Assembly: GCA_903848955.1 (NCBI GenBank)
Contig: CAINHS010000043.1
Coordinates: 1 to 39,666 of the forward strand
Direction: 5' to 3'
DNA from: an uncultured beta proteobacterium
GTDB taxonomy: Bacteria > Pseudomonadota > Gammaproteobacteria > Burkholderiales > Rhodocyclaceae
DNA: 39,666 bases
Below the pieces are notes generated by a model. The model did no database searches and had not been told where the DNA came from. It worked only from the letters and a program-made list of their open reading frames with translations. Position 1 is the stretch's first letter. The number at the start of each line of letters is the position of its first letter. The position numbers were made by a program, and so were the translations under genes. Shown here piece by piece: positions 18,208-28,026 of the stretch.

Positions 18208-19201
18208 GGGCCATGGCCTGGCGGGCCCCTGCATCGGCAAAATAGCGTGCGCCGCACTGCTTGAAGCGGCGCGTCGAGAACAGCGCTTCGCCGCGGCTGC
18301 CGGCAATCCGGTTCAGGCGCTCGATGACCGGCACAACCGCTTCGCGCGAGCGGCCATGGACCATGCAATACAGGTTGTAGCGCCACTCGGGAGGGCAGCG
18401 CCGGCGCTGGTAGCACAGCGTGACCCCGGGTTCCAGGGCGAGTTGCCGGCCGACACTTGTGATCGCTGCGTCGGCGACGTCGAACACGACCATGGCATTG
18501 GCATGGAAACCGAGTTCGTGATGGCGCACCACGACACCGAAGCGCTTGACCAGTCCTTCCTCCAGCCAGGCCTGCAAATAGCCGAGGACGCGGGCTTCGT
18601 CCATGCCCGCGCGCCTGCCCAGCTCGGCATAGGGGTCGGCCGCCAGAGCCAGCCCCGCAGGCAGCGCCGTCATCAGCCGGCGCTCGGCGGCGTCCGGCCG
18701 GCGCGGCACGACCGCCACCGGGGCCGGTGTCTTGTGCTTGTGTGCGCCGCGAAGGTCGAAGCCAAGATCAATGTGGTATTCGGCCAACAGGGGCAGAGAC
18801 AGTATCTTGCAGCCGGTTCCGCTTTCGATATCGCGCAGCGTCGCCTGCAGTGCCTGCTCATCCGCCGCGGCTACCACGAACCACAGATTCCAGGCATGGT
18901 CGCGCTGGTAGTTGTGATTGACTTCGTTGCGCGCACTGACATATGCGGCGATTTCGTCCAGACGTGCAGCCGGCGCCTGCAGCGCGGCCAGCGTGCTGGC
19001 GCCGATGCGGCGCGGTGCGAAGACAGCGCCGATGCGGCTGATGGCGCCGCGTTGCTGAAGTCGCGACAGCGTCGTCAGCACCTCCGTCTCGCTGGCGCCG
19101 ACTTTCCTGCCAAGCTCGGCATAGGGTCGCGCCGTCAGCGGAAAGTCGCGCTGGAATTCGTTGAGCAAGGCGTATTCAAGCGGCTGCCAGGGCGAGTCCA
19201 T
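18200..19201 (-). CDS. nirD: NirDL: fused siroheme decarboxylase subunits D and L
   Basis: This single 333-residue chain carries two Lrp/AsnC-like modules, so nirD and nirL are fused. The first module (about 1-150) has a winged helix and NHNYQRDHAWNLWFVV. The second (about 170-325) has its own helix-turn-helix and TLCYQRRRCPPEWRYNLY. The linker carries HKHK and Pro-rich residues. Such fusions are known in other denitrifiers. The product of the complex is 12,18-didecarboxysiroheme. The next two genes, nirG and nirH, give the remaining subunits. The ATG at 19201 fits the first winged helix. The call is secure. Confidence 0.92.
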   Translation of the reverse strand: MDSPWQPLEYALLNEFQRDFPLTARPYAELGRKVGASETEVLTTLSRLQQRGAISRIGAVFAPRRIGASTLAALQAPAARLDEIAAYVSARNEVNHNYQRDHAWNLWFVVAAADEQALQATLRDIESGTGCKILSLPLLAEYHIDLGFDLRGAHKHKTPAPVAVVPRRPDAAERRLMTALPAGLALAADPYAELGRRAGMDEARVLGYLQAWLEEGLVKRFGVVVRHHELGFHANAMVVFDVADAAITSVGRQLALEPGVTLCYQRRRCPPEWRYNLYCMVHGRSREAVVPVIERLNRIAGSRGEALFSTRRFKQCGARYFADAGARQAMAHA

Positions 19202-19210
19202 GGCGCGTCC

Positions 19211-20377
19211 TCAGAAGCCGATGCGCGCGGCGCGCGCGGTGAAGAAAATTCCCGAGGGCGCTTCGGCGTCAAGCGTCGCCGTTCGACTCAGGTTGCGGGT
19301 GTCGAACACGGAGACCTTGTTGTCGTCCCGCGCCGACAGCCAGACCGCCTCCCCGCGCGGAGTGAATTCCATGTGCAGGACAGCCTTGCCGGGCTGCAGG
19401 GTGGTCGCCACCCGGCTGCTCAAGGTGTCTATGACTTGCACCCAGCCGTTATCCGGCACGGCAAAATTGACCCACACCTGACGGCCGTCGGGACGGGCGA
19501 TGACAAACACCGGCTGGCCTTTTACCGGAATCCGCGCGACCTCTTGCCAGGTTGCGGTATCGACCACCAGCACCTCGTGGCGACCCACGGCCGGCAGGTA
19601 GGCATTGCGCCCGGCGACGGCCCAGCCACGCAAGTGCGGCATCTTGAATACCGGCAGCCGTTCGCTGCCGCGCCCGTAATCCGCAAGAATTTTGCGGCTG
19701 CCCTGTTCCGTCTGCCACAGATCGAGCAGGGCGACGCCGTCTTCGCCGAAAAGACCGGCGAGATAGTAGCGGCCGTCCGGAGTCACCAGGCCATCATAGG
19801 GTTGCCGTCCCGCCGCAAAAATCTGCGTCGTCGGCTGTTGCGGGTTGCTCAAATCGGTAATGCGGATCTCGCCGGCATCGAACAGCGCGTAGGCAAAGCG
19901 CTGCCCCGGCAGATCGGCCAGACCGACAACCTTGGAGCGCTGCCCGGCACTTCCCCAGGTCGCCGGCACATCGGCGACCAGTTCCAGCGTTTCGGCATCG
20001 AAAGCCTTGATGCCGCCCGGTTCGTAGTTCTGGGCAACGATCAGGCGGCCGTCCTGCGATATGGCGCCGCCGATGCTGTTGCCCGCCTGCATGATGCGGC
20101 GCTCGATCCTTTGCCGCAGCAGATCAATTTTGCTCAGGCCGCCGTCGCGGCCGAACACATACGCATACCGCCCGTCGCGCGAAAAGACCACCGACGCATG
20201 CGACAAATCGCCCAGGCCATCGACCCGGCCGAGAATGCGGTTGCTGCTGCTTTCCACAATCGCGACGCGTCCGGCAGCGCGCTCGATGACCAGACCAAGA
20301 TCGCCGGTGCCGCGCAGCGGGAGCTGGGCACAGCCGGACAGAAGAAGCAGAATGAAGCCGATGAGGCGCGTCAGCAT
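19211..20377 (-). CDS. nirF: NirF: periplasmic heme d1 biosynthesis lipoprotein
   Basis: NirF is a d1-type beta-propeller protein needed for a late step of heme d1 formation and is membrane-anchored in the periplasm. This one has 388 residues. The start at 20377 gives a lipoprotein signal with lipobox LSGC (C16). Earlier codons would spoil the signal. The rest is a repetitive blade pattern (VVFSRDGRYAYVF, VTPDGRYYLAG, RPDGRQVWVN) homologous to the d1 domain of NirS and NirN, without a heme c motif. Its start overlaps the nirC stop by one base (TGATG). Placement between nirC and nirDL is the classic order. Confidence 0.94.
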   Translation of the reverse strand: MLTRLIGFILLLLSGCAQLPLRGTGDLGLVIERAAGRVAIVESSSNRILGRVDGLGDLSHASVVFSRDGRYAYVFGRDGGLSKIDLLRQRIERRIMQAGNSIGGAISQDGRLIVAQNYEPGGIKAFDAETLELVADVPATWGSAGQRSKVVGLADLPGQRFAYALFDAGEIRITDLSNPQQPTTQIFAAGRQPYDGLVTPDGRYYLAGLFGEDGVALLDLWQTEQGSRKILADYGRGSERLPVFKMPHLRGWAVAGRNAYLPAVGRHEVLVVDTATWQEVARIPVKGQPVFVIARPDGRQVWVNFAVPDNGWVQVIDTLSSRVATTLQPGKAVLHMEFTPRGEAVWLSARDDNKVSVFDTRNLSRTATLDAEAPSGIFFTARAARIGF

Positions 20378-20691
20378 CAGCGGCTCTCCTCGGGAAATCC
20401 TTCCTGCAGGCGGCCGGCAATCCACTCCGCATCGGCTTCCGACAACATGGATTTCCACGCCGGCATCGGTGTGCCGGCGCGGCCGTAAAGTATGGTTGCG
20501 GCCATGCTTTCGACCGGCTTTTCACGCAGGGCCTGCGGCGTCAGCGGCGTACCCAGCCCCCCCTTCAGCGTCATGCCGTGGCACGAGCCGCAATCCTGGC
20601 GTACCAGCCGTACCAGCGCCGCCCGGTCGTCGGCATGGACCACCGGAGCGGGCATCAGCATCAGCAAGGTCAGCAGGCTGGAACCGCGCAC
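20377..20691 (-). CDS. nirC: NirC: c-type cytochrome of the nir cluster
   Basis: This 104-residue secreted monoheme cytochrome c has a signal peptide (about 1-20, ending in VVHA), CGSCH (C34, C37, H38) and a distal methionine in the TPMPAW segment (about residue 74). NirC is thought to supply or accept electrons in the periplasmic steps of d1 formation. The start codon is GTG at 20691, chosen because the signal peptide needs it and no ATG lies upstream. It begins eight bases after the nirM stop, next to a weak ribosome site. Confidence 0.88.
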   Translation of the reverse strand: MRGSSLLTLLMLMPAPVVHADDRAALVRLVRQDCGSCHGMTLKGGLGTPLTPQALREKPVESMAATILYGRAGTPMPAWKSMLSEADAEWIAGRLQEGFPEESR

Positions 20692-20698
20692 GACAGAC

Positions 20699-21013
20699 TT
20701 AGAGCTTGAGGATCCAGGCCACTACGGTCTTGACATCGGCGTCGTTCAGCTTTTCGACGGCGTTGGGCGGCATCGGTATCGGACCCCAGACGCCAACCCC
20801 GCCCTTGCGTACCTTGTCCGCCAGTTTGGCTGCGGCATCGGCCTGGCCCTTGTACTTCGCGGCGACATCCTTGTAGGCCGGGCCGACGAGTTTCTTGTCC
20901 ACGGTGTGGCAGGCGGTGCAGCCGCCTTTTGTCGCCATTTCCAGATTTGCCATGGCCGGCGCTGCAACAGCGCCGGCGAATCCGGCAACGACGAGCAGTT
21001 TGATGAGTTTCAT
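20699..21013 (-). CDS. nirM: NirM: cytochrome c-551 electron donor to nitrite reductase
   Basis: This 104-residue small soluble cytochrome c carries electrons to NirS in the periplasm. The signal peptide ends near PAMA (residue 22). GCTACH (C32, C35, H36) binds the heme, and the distal methionine is in GPIPMPPN. Two in-frame ATGs exist. The one at 21013 was chosen because GAGGAG stands 7 nt upstream, and the ATG at 21019 would be too close. It lies 61 bases after the nirS stop. The identification as c-551 type is secure. Confidence 0.93.
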   Translation of the reverse strand: MKLIKLLVVAGFAGAVAAPAMANLEMATKGGCTACHTVDKKLVGPAYKDVAAKYKGQADAAAKLADKVRKGGVGVWGPIPMPPNAVEKLNDADVKTVVAWILKL

Positions 21014-21074
21014 GCGCATTCTCCTCTGTCGGCAATGCCTGCCTGCGTTGGCAGACAGACATTGCCAGGGTCAA

Positions 21075-22865
<1,791 letters not shown>

Positions 22866-22885
22866 CTATGCGGACGTCACTTTCC

Positions 22886-22899
22886 TTGATTCGAGTCAA
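22886..22899 (-). promoter_or_regulatory. FNR/Dnr-like box upstream of nirS
   Basis: In the nirS direction the sequence reads TTGACTCGAATCAA, a strong match to TTGAT-N4-ATCAA-type boxes. It is centred 99 bases before the nirS start. Sixteen bases including it are identical to the box at 29675-29688. No good -10 box is visible at the class II spacing, so the true start site is unclear. Confidence 0.65.
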
Positions 22900-23024
22900 G
22901 TAAAAAAACAATCGGACCCGGATGCAATGGCGCCGTTTGAGACAGGACACCGCGGCCGGCAACGGCCGGTTCCCGGCCGTACGCGCCATAGTCGTCCGCA
23001 GAATCGCCGGGCAGCCGGCCTGAC

Positions 23025-23042
23025 CGGCTCCGGTCGGAGCCG
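23025..23042. terminator. Possible hairpin beyond the DUF1318 gene
   Basis: Arms CGGCTCCG (23025-23032) and CGGAGCCG (23035-23042) pair perfectly, though the loop is only two bases unless the top pair opens. It lies 37 bases past the DUF1318 stop and before the nirS promoter region. No T-run follows, so the terminator role is uncertain. Confidence 0.3.
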
Positions 23043-23078
23043 CAGCTGTCTATCGGCCGGGGAGAGACGGCCCTGCCG

Positions 23079-23504
23079 TCAAGGCTTGCGGTCCCACTTG
23101 CCTTCAGCGTCGCGCAGCCACCAGCCGCTCTTCCACTGCTGGTTCCAGCGGCTTCGCATCAGCTGCCACACTTCGGGCTGTGCTTCCCGCCTGCCGTTGC
23201 CATCGGCAATGGCGAAGATCAGGGTCTTGCGCTCGGCGTTTTCCTGATCGATGAGTTTTTCAGCGATCTGGCGCTTGGCCAGCGAGAACTTGACACCGTC
23301 GCGCAGGTAAATCAGGCCGTCCTGGCCGAGGCCGATCTCGCCCGCCTCGTAAAAACGCACCAGGCGTGAAGAGCGTTGCGCGATGGAGTGGCGGGTGATG
23401 ACCACCGGCGGCGTGCCGATATCCAGGTTGATGGCCGGCGTGCCGGGCTCCGCGGCCGGGACGGGAAGGGCGAGGCAGGCAAGCAGCAGTGCGATTCGTT
23501 TCAT
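23079..23504 (-). CDS. DUF1318 (YdbL-like) periplasmic protein
   Basis: This 141-residue exported protein has a signal peptide (MKRIALLLACLALPVPAA). The mature part carries the YdbL-like pattern: a YEAGEIGLGQDGLIYLRDG segment, then ENAERKTLIFAIADGNGR and a C-terminal WWLRDAEGKW. The start at 23504 has AAGGAAA upstream. An alternative ATG at 23525 would overlap the SCO1 stop (ATGA). YdbL-like proteins often travel with AsmA-like partners, but here the partner is SCO1. Its function is unknown. Confidence 0.72.
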   Translation of the reverse strand: MKRIALLLACLALPVPAAEPGTPAINLDIGTPPVVITRHSIAQRSSRLVRFYEAGEIGLGQDGLIYLRDGVKFSLAKRQIAEKLIDQENAERKTLIFAIADGNGRREAQPEVWQLMRSRWNQQWKSGWWLRDAEGKWDRKP

Positions 23505-23521
23505 CAGGTTTCCTTTGGGTT

Positions 23522-24103
23522 TCATTTGCCGGCCAGCAGCAGTCGCAGATCGGCGGCAATGTTGTCGGGCTTCTCGCCGTGGCGCACCAGCAATCTCAGC
23601 CGGCCCTGCGGGTCGAAGGCATAGCTGCCGGTGGAGTGATCGATGCTGTAGCTGCCGGGGGTCGAACCCGGCTGCCTGGCGTAGAACACCTTGAAGTCTT
23701 TGGCCACGGCCGCGATGCCCTGTTCGTCGGCATACATGCCGAGAAAGCCCGGATCGAACGCCGGGACATACTGGGCCAGCAAAGCCGGCGTATCACGCGC
23801 CGGGTCCACGGTGACGAACAGCACCTGCACCCGCCCGGCATCTTCGCCGAGCAGCTTCATGGCATCGCGCATGGTCGCCAGGGTGGTGGGGCAGACATCG
23901 GGGCACTGCGTATAGCCGAAGAACATGACCACGGCCTTGCCGCGGAAATCGGCGAGACGGCGCGGCTGGCCGCGATGATCGGTGAGACTGAAATCCCTGC
24001 CCCAGTCAGCCGTCGAAAGATCGGTGGAGACAAAAACAGGCGGCTTGGAACATCCGCCCAGGGACAGGGAAAAACACAGCAACAGGGCCGGTAGCAGCTT
24101 CAT
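23522..24103 (-). CDS. SCO1/SenC family copper-delivery lipoprotein
   Basis: This 193-residue thioredoxin-fold lipoprotein has lipobox LGGC (C18). The copper-binding CPDVC (C67, C71) and H156 (SIDHSTGS) are the three SCO1 ligands. SCO1 proteins carry copper to the CuA site of oxidases or keep its cysteines reduced, at the outer face of the inner membrane. It is divergent from a heme-copper-like protein (start 24190), with 86 bases between, and is followed by the DUF1318 gene. A second SCO1, differently anchored, sits at 29685-30563. The family call is secure, the client is unknown. Confidence 0.92.
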   Translation of the reverse strand: MKLLPALLLCFSLSLGGCSKPPVFVSTDLSTADWGRDFSLTDHRGQPRRLADFRGKAVVMFFGYTQCPDVCPTTLATMRDAMKLLGEDAGRVQVLFVTVDPARDTPALLAQYVPAFDPGFLGMYADEQGIAAVAKDFKVFYARQPGSTPGSYSIDHSTGSYAFDPQGRLRLLVRHGEKPDNIAADLRLLLAGK

Positions 24104-24189
24104 GGTAGACAGAGCGGGGGGTGGTCTGCGCGGTGTTCAGTGTAGCATCCGGCCTTGCAGCACACTTTCACATCTTTCGCGGGGCAATA

Positions 24190-25521
24190 GTGAATTCGCA
24201 TATCATCACGGTTTCCGGGGGCTCGGCCCAAAAGCTTGCCAGAGCCTGGTTGTGGTTGGGGCTGATGGCTCTGATCGGTTCCGGCCTGCTGGCCATCCTG
24301 CTGGTGCTGTCGCGCACGCCGGGCATTCAGGACGTGTTCCCGCTGAAGGATTTCTTCCGCTCGGCGCTGGTGGTACACGTCGACCTCTCGGTGGCGGTCT
24401 GGTTCATGGCCTTCGCCGCCGTCATCTGGAGCGCGCTGGGCCGTGACGGCGCCGCCTGGCTGGGTTGGAGCGGCTTCGCGCTGGCGGCGGCCGGCACCGC
24501 GGTGATGACGGTGTCGCCCTTTCTGCCGGGCGCCGACCCCGTGCTCAACAACTACATTCCGGTATTGCAGCAGCAGGTGTTCTACGCCTCGCTGTGGATC
24601 TGCGGCGCCGGTTTCAGCCTCGCCGTAGTGCGCGCGCTGATCACCACCTGGCCGCGACCCTTCTTCGGCGCTCCGCTGCAGCTCGGCGCCTTTCTCGGCG
24701 CGGTGGCGGCTTTCCTTGCGCTGGCGGCCTTTGTCTGGTCCTGGGCCATGGTGCCGAGAATCGAAGAAAAGATTTATTTCGAAGTCCTGTTCTGGGGCGG
24801 CGGGCATACCCTGCAGTTCCAGCACGCACTGCTGCTGGCGGTGGCCTGGCTGTGGCTCGCCGCGCATCTCGGCCACCCCTGCGCGGCTTCGCCGCGCGCG
24901 CTGTCGGTGATGTTCTGGATTGCCGCTCTGCCGCTGGTGATGGTGCCGCTGATTTATGTCACGGAGGATCCCGGCTCGCTGCCGCACATGGAGCTTTTTG
25001 CCAAGCTCATGGTCTGGGGTCATCCCTACATGGCACCGCTGATTCTGGCCGGCTTCCTCAGCCTGTGGAGCGCGCGCAAGGCAGCCCCCGGCCCGGCCAA
25101 GTCGGCCTTCATCGCCTCGTTTTCCCTGTTCGCCGTCGGCGGCGTGCTGGCCTACATGATTAAGGGCGCCAACGTGGTGATTCCGGCGCATTACCACGGC
25201 TCCACGGTCGGCGTCACACTGGCCTTCATGGGACTGGGCTATGTGCTGTTGCCGCAGCTCGGCTTCGGCGAGGTGAAGGGCCGCATGGCGCGCTGGCAGC
25301 CTTATGTGTATGGCGGCGGGCAGTTGATTCACGTTGTCGGCCTGGCCTGGTCCGGCGGCTACGGCGTGCAGCGCAAGGTGGCCGGCGCCGAGCAGGCGCT
25401 GACCACCCTGCCGCAGAAGCTCGGCATGGGCATGATGGGGCTGGGCGGCCTGATTGCCGTCATCGGCGGCATCATGTTCGTGCTGGTCTGCCTCAAGGTC
25501 ATGGTGCCGCGGCGGCGGTAA
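24190..25521 (+). CDS. Heme-copper oxidase-like subunit I with altered CuB site
   Basis: This 443-residue membrane protein with about 12 helices aligns in pattern with heme-copper subunit I. H63 (VVHVDLS) and the pair H334/H336 (PAHYHGST) match the heme ligands, and H206 (GGGHTLQF) matches the first CuB ligand. The usual HH pair is replaced by I255-Y256 just before TEDPG, and the cross-link Tyr position (+4 from H206) is F210. The start is a GTG at 24190, chosen over a longer reading without membrane pattern. It could be a non-canonical NO reductase or a heme-only electron protein. The gene is divergent from SCO1 and convergent with the cytochrome b-reductase. The family call is good, the activity is unknown. 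Confidence 0.82.
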   Translation: MNSHIITVSGGSAQKLARAWLWLGLMALIGSGLLAILLVLSRTPGIQDVFPLKDFFRSALVVHVDLSVAVWFMAFAAVIWSALGRDGAAWLGWSGFALAAAGTAVMTVSPFLPGADPVLNNYIPVLQQQVFYASLWICGAGFSLAVVRALITTWPRPFFGAPLQLGAFLGAVAAFLALAAFVWSWAMVPRIEEKIYFEVLFWGGGHTLQFQHALLLAVAWLWLAAHLGHPCAASPRALSVMFWIAALPLVMVPLIYVTEDPGSLPHMELFAKLMVWGHPYMAPLILAGFLSLWSARKAAPGPAKSAFIASFSLFAVGGVLAYMIKGANVVIPAHYHGSTVGVTLAFMGLGYVLLPQLGFGEVKGRMARWQPYVYGGGQLIHVVGLAWSGGYGVQRKVAGAEQALTTLPQKLGMGMMGLGGLIAVIGGIMFVLVCLKVMVPRRR

Positions 25522-25561
25522 GGGAAGCCCGCACAGGGCAGGTCGCCATTCCATTCACCGC

Positions 25562-27472
25562 CTACCCCTTCGGCTGCAACGCCAGAGAGCGGGCCGAAAT
25601 GGTGAAGGCATCCGAGAAGCACATGCCCTCCTCCGCGCCCTGATTCTTCAGCGTCGGGAAAATCGCTTCGACCATTTTCACCGAGCCGCAGGCGTAGATT
25701 TCATGGCCCCTGAGGTCGGGAAAATCTTCCAGGATGGCCTCGTGTACCAGCCCGGTGCGCCCGCTCCAGTTGTCCTCCGGCGCGGCGTCTGACAATACCG
25801 GAATGAAGTGGAAGTTGGCGTGCTCGCGTGCCCAGCCCAGGGGCAGGTCGGGCAGATACAGATCCGCCAGTTTGCGCACGCCCCAGTAAAGATGGATCTG
25901 ACGCTTGAGTCCGCGCCGGAAGGCATCCTCGACCATGCTCTTGACCGGGGCGAAACCCGTGGCGCCGGCGACGAAAACGATGGGGCGTTCCGATTCGCGC
26001 AGGGAGAAATCGCCCAGCGGGCCTTCGAAACGGACGCTGTCGCCCGGCTTCATCTGCTCGAAGACATGCGTGGTGAACAGGCCGTCCGGCATCAGCCGGA
26101 TCTGCAGTTCCACCAGTTCGGGCTGGTGCGGCGGATTGGCGAAGGAGAAGGCGCGGCGCTGGCCGTCGTCGAGGATGATGTTGATGTATTGGCCGGCCCT
26201 GAACGGGATCTGCTGACCTTGCGGCAGCCTCAGCAGGATGCGCATGACATCATGGCTGAGCTTTTCCATGGTCGCCACACGGGCCGTGTATCGGCCGATG
26301 GCGCGGGCTGCGGAGGCCTGGTATTCGATCTCGACATCGCCGAGCGCGGTGGCGCAGCACAGCAGCACCTTGCCTGCCGCGCGCTCCCCGGCCGAGAGTG
26401 CATCAGGCTGATACAGGCCGGGGTCTACATTGCCGCTCAGAACGGTGCATTTGCACTGGCCGCAGCCGCCGTTGCGACACTCGTAAGGCAGGTCGATGCC
26501 TTGTCGCAAACCCGCATCCAGCAGGGTTTCGTCGAAACGGATGGCGACGGTCCGCTGGTCGGGATGGAAGGTGACGGCAGCCTCTGCCTTGGCGCCACCG
26601 AGGCGCTTGGGCGGCAGCCACGGCGTGAGGAACAGCAGCAGCGTCAAGCCCGTCACGCCGAACCAGAGATACAGCGGGTTGATGACATAGACCAGGGCCA
26701 GTACCGGCATCTGGAACCAGTCGAACTGGATGTTGGTGGGCACCACCAGCATGTCCGCCTCGCCGCCCTGACTGACAATCGGCTTGACCAGGGCCAGCGC
26801 GATGAACATCAGAGTGACGGCGACGGCGATCTGGCGCGGCGGGTTGACGTGGGCGCGCGGCACGCGCTGCACATGCACCCAGGCGATAACCCCGGCTATC
26901 AACGGCGCGCCGAGGTGGATGAAGGCGAGCAGGGTGAACAGCCGGCTGGTGACGTTTTCCTGATAGATGAAGTTGCGGATCAGGGTGCCGTTGAACATCG
27001 GCAGCACGTCGAACCACTCGGCGGTCGCCACCACCACGAACTGCGCCAGCTTGTCCCACACCAGCATGAAGCCGTTGAGGCCGGAGATATATACCAGCCA
27101 GATCAGGGCGACGCCGGTGACCCAGGAAAACCAGCGGAAGCCGCGGTAGCGGTCATAGGCGAAGTGCCGCAGCAGATGCAGCATCATGGTCAGGATCATG
27201 CCGTCCGTGGCGTAGCGATGCACGCTGCGCATGATGCCGCCGGCCCACCATTGATTGTGGGTGATGCGTTCCACCGAGCTGTAGGCGTCATGCACGCCGG
27301 TATCGGCAAAGATGTAGAGGTAGATGCCGGTGCCGACCAGCAGCCAGAACTGCCAGAAGGTGATGGTGCCGAGGTGGTAGAAGGGATTGGTTTTTTCGCC
27401 GAAGGCGGCGTTGAACAGGCTCTCCGCACGCATGAAGAACCAGCGCACGAGCGTTTGAAGGAGATTCAGCAT
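25562..27472 (-). CDS. Cytochrome b fused to 2Fe-2S ferredoxin and FAD/NAD(P) reductase
   Basis: This 636-residue protein joins three modules. Residues 1-290 form a diheme cytochrome b with ligands H85/H99 and H186/H200, each pair spaced 13 residues, and a Qo-type segment IQFDWF (248-253) in place of PEWY. Residues 300-385 form a plant-type 2Fe-2S domain with C332, C337, C340 and C372. Residues 395-630 form a ferredoxin-reductase-like domain with the FAD motif RAFSFAN (440-446), GATGFAPV and YACGSVKM. It would pass electrons between NAD(P)H, FAD, 2Fe-2S, b hemes and quinone. The start at 27472 begins the cytochrome module and has a weak ribosome site. It is the last gene of the 29584-25562 operon. 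Confidence 0.88.
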   Translation of the reverse strand: MLNLLQTLVRWFFMRAESLFNAAFGEKTNPFYHLGTITFWQFWLLVGTGIYLYIFADTGVHDAYSSVERITHNQWWAGGIMRSVHRYATDGMILTMMLHLLRHFAYDRYRGFRWFSWVTGVALIWLVYISGLNGFMLVWDKLAQFVVVATAEWFDVLPMFNGTLIRNFIYQENVTSRLFTLLAFIHLGAPLIAGVIAWVHVQRVPRAHVNPPRQIAVAVTLMFIALALVKPIVSQGGEADMLVVPTNIQFDWFQMPVLALVYVINPLYLWFGVTGLTLLLFLTPWLPPKRLGGAKAEAAVTFHPDQRTVAIRFDETLLDAGLRQGIDLPYECRNGGCGQCKCTVLSGNVDPGLYQPDALSAGERAAGKVLLCCATALGDVEIEYQASAARAIGRYTARVATMEKLSHDVMRILLRLPQGQQIPFRAGQYINIILDDGQRRAFSFANPPHQPELVELQIRLMPDGLFTTHVFEQMKPGDSVRFEGPLGDFSLRESERPIVFVAGATGFAPVKSMVEDAFRRGLKRQIHLYWGVRKLADLYLPDLPLGWAREHANFHFIPVLSDAAPEDNWSGRTGLVHEAILEDFPDLRGHEIYACGSVKMVEAIFPTLKNQGAEEGMCFSDAFTISARSLALQPKG

Positions 27473-27528
27473 AATCGTTGTCCGCGGCGAAGGGTGGAGG
27501 GTTTCGTTCGATGTTGTCCGGCGGCGGC

Positions 27529-28026
27529 CTACTGGAAGAACAGGCCGCCCTTGTCCGGATTGAAGTCGATCACCAGCACCTGCGCCGGCTTGAGCGTGAC
27601 TTGGGCTTCCTTGATGTAATTGAAGCCGGGGTTGACCAGGTTGTCGTTCATCTTCACGGCGATCCGGTAGCTGCCCGCCTTCACCTCGAAGCGCTTGTAA
27701 ACGGTGGACACGCCATCCTTGGAGAGCCCGGTGGGATGCATCACGGCTTCGAACATGGGCTTGCCGTCCAGTTCCAGTTGCAGCCTGATATCGGACCGCT
27801 CGCGCGGGCACTCCAGCGGTGCGCGCATGTTGGGCGGCAGTTTGGCCAGCTCGTCGGCGCTGCGCTTGCGGCACTCGCGGCCGCCGAGGTGGCTCATCGA
27901 GAGCTTGATCAGGGCGACGTCGTCGCCGATCTGCCGATACACGGGCGAGGTGGCGAAGTAGCCGATGAAGGCGGCGAAGGCGCCGTACAGGACGATCTGG
28001 CCGACGATGGCGGCGGGCTTAGGCAT
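27529..28026 (-). CDS. Hypothetical membrane-anchored protein between the two cytochrome b fusions
   Basis: This 165-residue protein has one N-terminal hydrophobic segment (about 8-27) and then a mainly beta-strand periplasmic-type domain, judging by the alternating pattern. Cysteines stand in GGRECRKR and PLECPRE. The start overlaps the stop of the upstream fusion gene by eight bases (28019-28026), and the next gene starts 56 bases downstream, so all three are probably one operon. I do not recognise the family. A structural or accessory subunit of a membrane complex is inference from position. Confidence 0.78.
   Translation of the reverse strand: MPKPAAIVGQIVLYGAFAAFIGYFATSPVYRQIGDDVALIKLSMSHLGGRECRKRSADELAKLPPNMRAPLECPRERSDIRLQLELDGKPMFEAVMHPTGLSKDGVSTVYKRFEVKAGSYRIAVKMNDNLVNPGFNYIKEAQVTLKPAQVLVIDFNPDKGGLFFQ

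Noticed and set aside
18155-20488. 777-residue open frame on the plus strand opposite nirDL and nirF
   Set aside because: It is the antisense shadow of well-supported nir genes, with no recognisable motif or ribosome site.
24190-25521. CcoN of a cbb3 oxidase
   Set aside because: There is no ccoO or ccoP nearby, and the CuB histidine pair is absent.
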